From Methanocorpusculum labreanum Z (GTDB lineage: Archaea > Halobacteriota > Methanomicrobia > Methanomicrobiales > Methanocorpusculaceae), in NCBI RefSeq assembly GCF_000015765.1, contig NC_008942.1:1689921-1753920 (forward strand): a DNA stretch of 64,000 nucleotides, in the 5' to 3' direction. The notes under the pieces were generated by a model. That model saw only the letters and a program-made list of their open reading frames with translations, was not told the origin of the DNA and ran no database searches. How positions within the stretch are numbered: position 1 is the first letter of the stretch; each line of letters begins with the position of its first letter. Below, piece after piece: positions 63,531 to 64,000 of the stretch. The translations under genes were made by a program, and so were the position numbers.

Positions 63531-64000
63531 GTGGTAGACTGGAATTTAATCGGGATCATTGCCGCATTTGTCATATATTTCGGCATAATGATCTACATAG
63601 GCTTCTTCTATATGAAGAAGAACAAGACCGTTGGAGACTATATTCTTGGAGGCAGAGGCCTTCACCGGTGGGTTACGGCACTTTCGGCCGAAGCATCGGA
63701 TATGAGCGGCTGGCTTCTTTTGGGTCTGCCCGGTCTTGCGTATGTATCGGGCCTCTCGTCGGCCGGATGGACCGCGATCGGTCTTGCGATCGGTACCTAT
63801 CTGAACTGGAAACTGGTTGCAAAACGTCTGCGGATATACACGCACAAAGCAAAAGACTCGCTCACTCTTCCCGAGTTCTTTGTTAACCGGTTCGGCGACA
63901 AAAAAGCCTATATATCGGCACTTTCCTCGGTTTTCATCATCGTCTTCTTTGTTGTTTACACTGCAGCACAGTTTGTTGCAGGCGGAAAACTCTTCAATGC
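63531..64000 (+). CDS. sodium/proline-type solute symporter, 5' part
   Basis: Starts with GTG at 63531 and runs off the window; at least 156 codons. AGGGAG at 63516-63521 serves as ribosome-binding site. Helix 1 and helix 2 (FVIYFGIMIYIGFFYM, then GGRGLHRWVTALSAEASDMSG, LLLGLPGLAYVSGLS) match PutP-type sodium:solute symporters very closely, including the SAxASDMSGW sodium-site motif. The solute, possibly proline or another osmolyte, cannot be set from this part. Confidence 0.92.
   Translation, partial: MVDWNLIGIIAAFVIYFGIMIYIGFFYMKKNKTVGDYILGGRGLHRWVTALSAEASDMSGWLLLGLPGLAYVSGLSSAGWTAIGLAIGTYLNWKLVAKRLRIYTHKAKDSLTLPEFFVNRFGDKKAYISALSSVFIIVFFVVYTAAQFVAGGKLFN

Overview
The window reads as chromosomal DNA of a methanogenic euryarchaeon of the Methanomicrobiales, most likely Methanocorpusculum. 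The support is an archaeal 16S-tRNA-Ala-23S operon, a D-family DNA polymerase large subunit, an archaeal multi-OB-fold RPA with a zinc finger, TATA-type promoters, a dihydropteroate-synthase-like archaeal protein, the archaeal cobinamide amidohydrolase CbiZ, and aspartate dehydrogenase-type NAD synthesis. The genus is inferred from general resemblance, not from a search.

Layout. 1-4300: leftward rRNA operon (23S cut by the window edge, tRNA-Ala(UGC), 16S) with a long 16S processing stem and three tandem TATA boxes. 4302-6505: RPA operon. 6640-9853: tight NAD operon (aspartate dehydrogenase, NadA, NadC) followed by a zinc-ribbon membrane protein and an acetyltransferase. 9928-19286: XRE/DUF2975 pair, ROK kinase, a fusion of a divergent NRAMP-like transporter with a LytS-type 5TM domain next to a membrane-tethered binding protein, CbiZ with a DHPS-like protein, PHP phosphoesterase and TruA. 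19357-21580: two large inverted-repeat elements around a pair of iron-sulfur flavoproteins. 21670-24106: transporter with a histidine-rich tail, rhomboid protease, HEAT-like protein.

24143-28860 is an AT-rich, probably acquired three-gene operon: a TSPPY-type methyltransferase, a protein kinase-P-loop ATPase fusion and an unrecognised partner. It is the best candidate for a poorly described (probably defence) system. 28861-31711 holds an SF3/D5-type replication helicase-primase, six TGTCA-containing repeats at its 3' end and a ribbon-helix-helix/zinc-ribbon regulator, together resembling remnants of an integrated replicon. Another inverted-repeat element and tRNA-Leu(CAA) follow.

32376-42001: methyltransferases, SOUL protein, cupin, acetyltransferase, a TetR-centred divergent cluster with two isoprenylcysteine-methyltransferase-like proteins and an amidohydrolase, a second TetR/methyltransferase pair, and a third related inverted-repeat element. 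42020-49325: a DUF432-MscS-HEAT-DNA polymerase D operon and a stomatin/NfeD pair. 49456-52545: three tandem DUF3089-like hydrolases. 52637-57242: MMPL exporter, its secreted companion and a divergent TetR with an extra C-terminal domain. 57346-64000: ThiC, an Fn3-like secreted protein, DMT transporter, methyltransferase, CorA-like transporter, a minimal J-domain protein and the start of a sodium/proline symporter.

Two features run across the window: a family of 310-380 bp long-inverted-repeat elements (three copies plus a remnant and a different, larger one), and a 23-bp promoter box shared by the RPA operon and a second TATA promoter near the right end.
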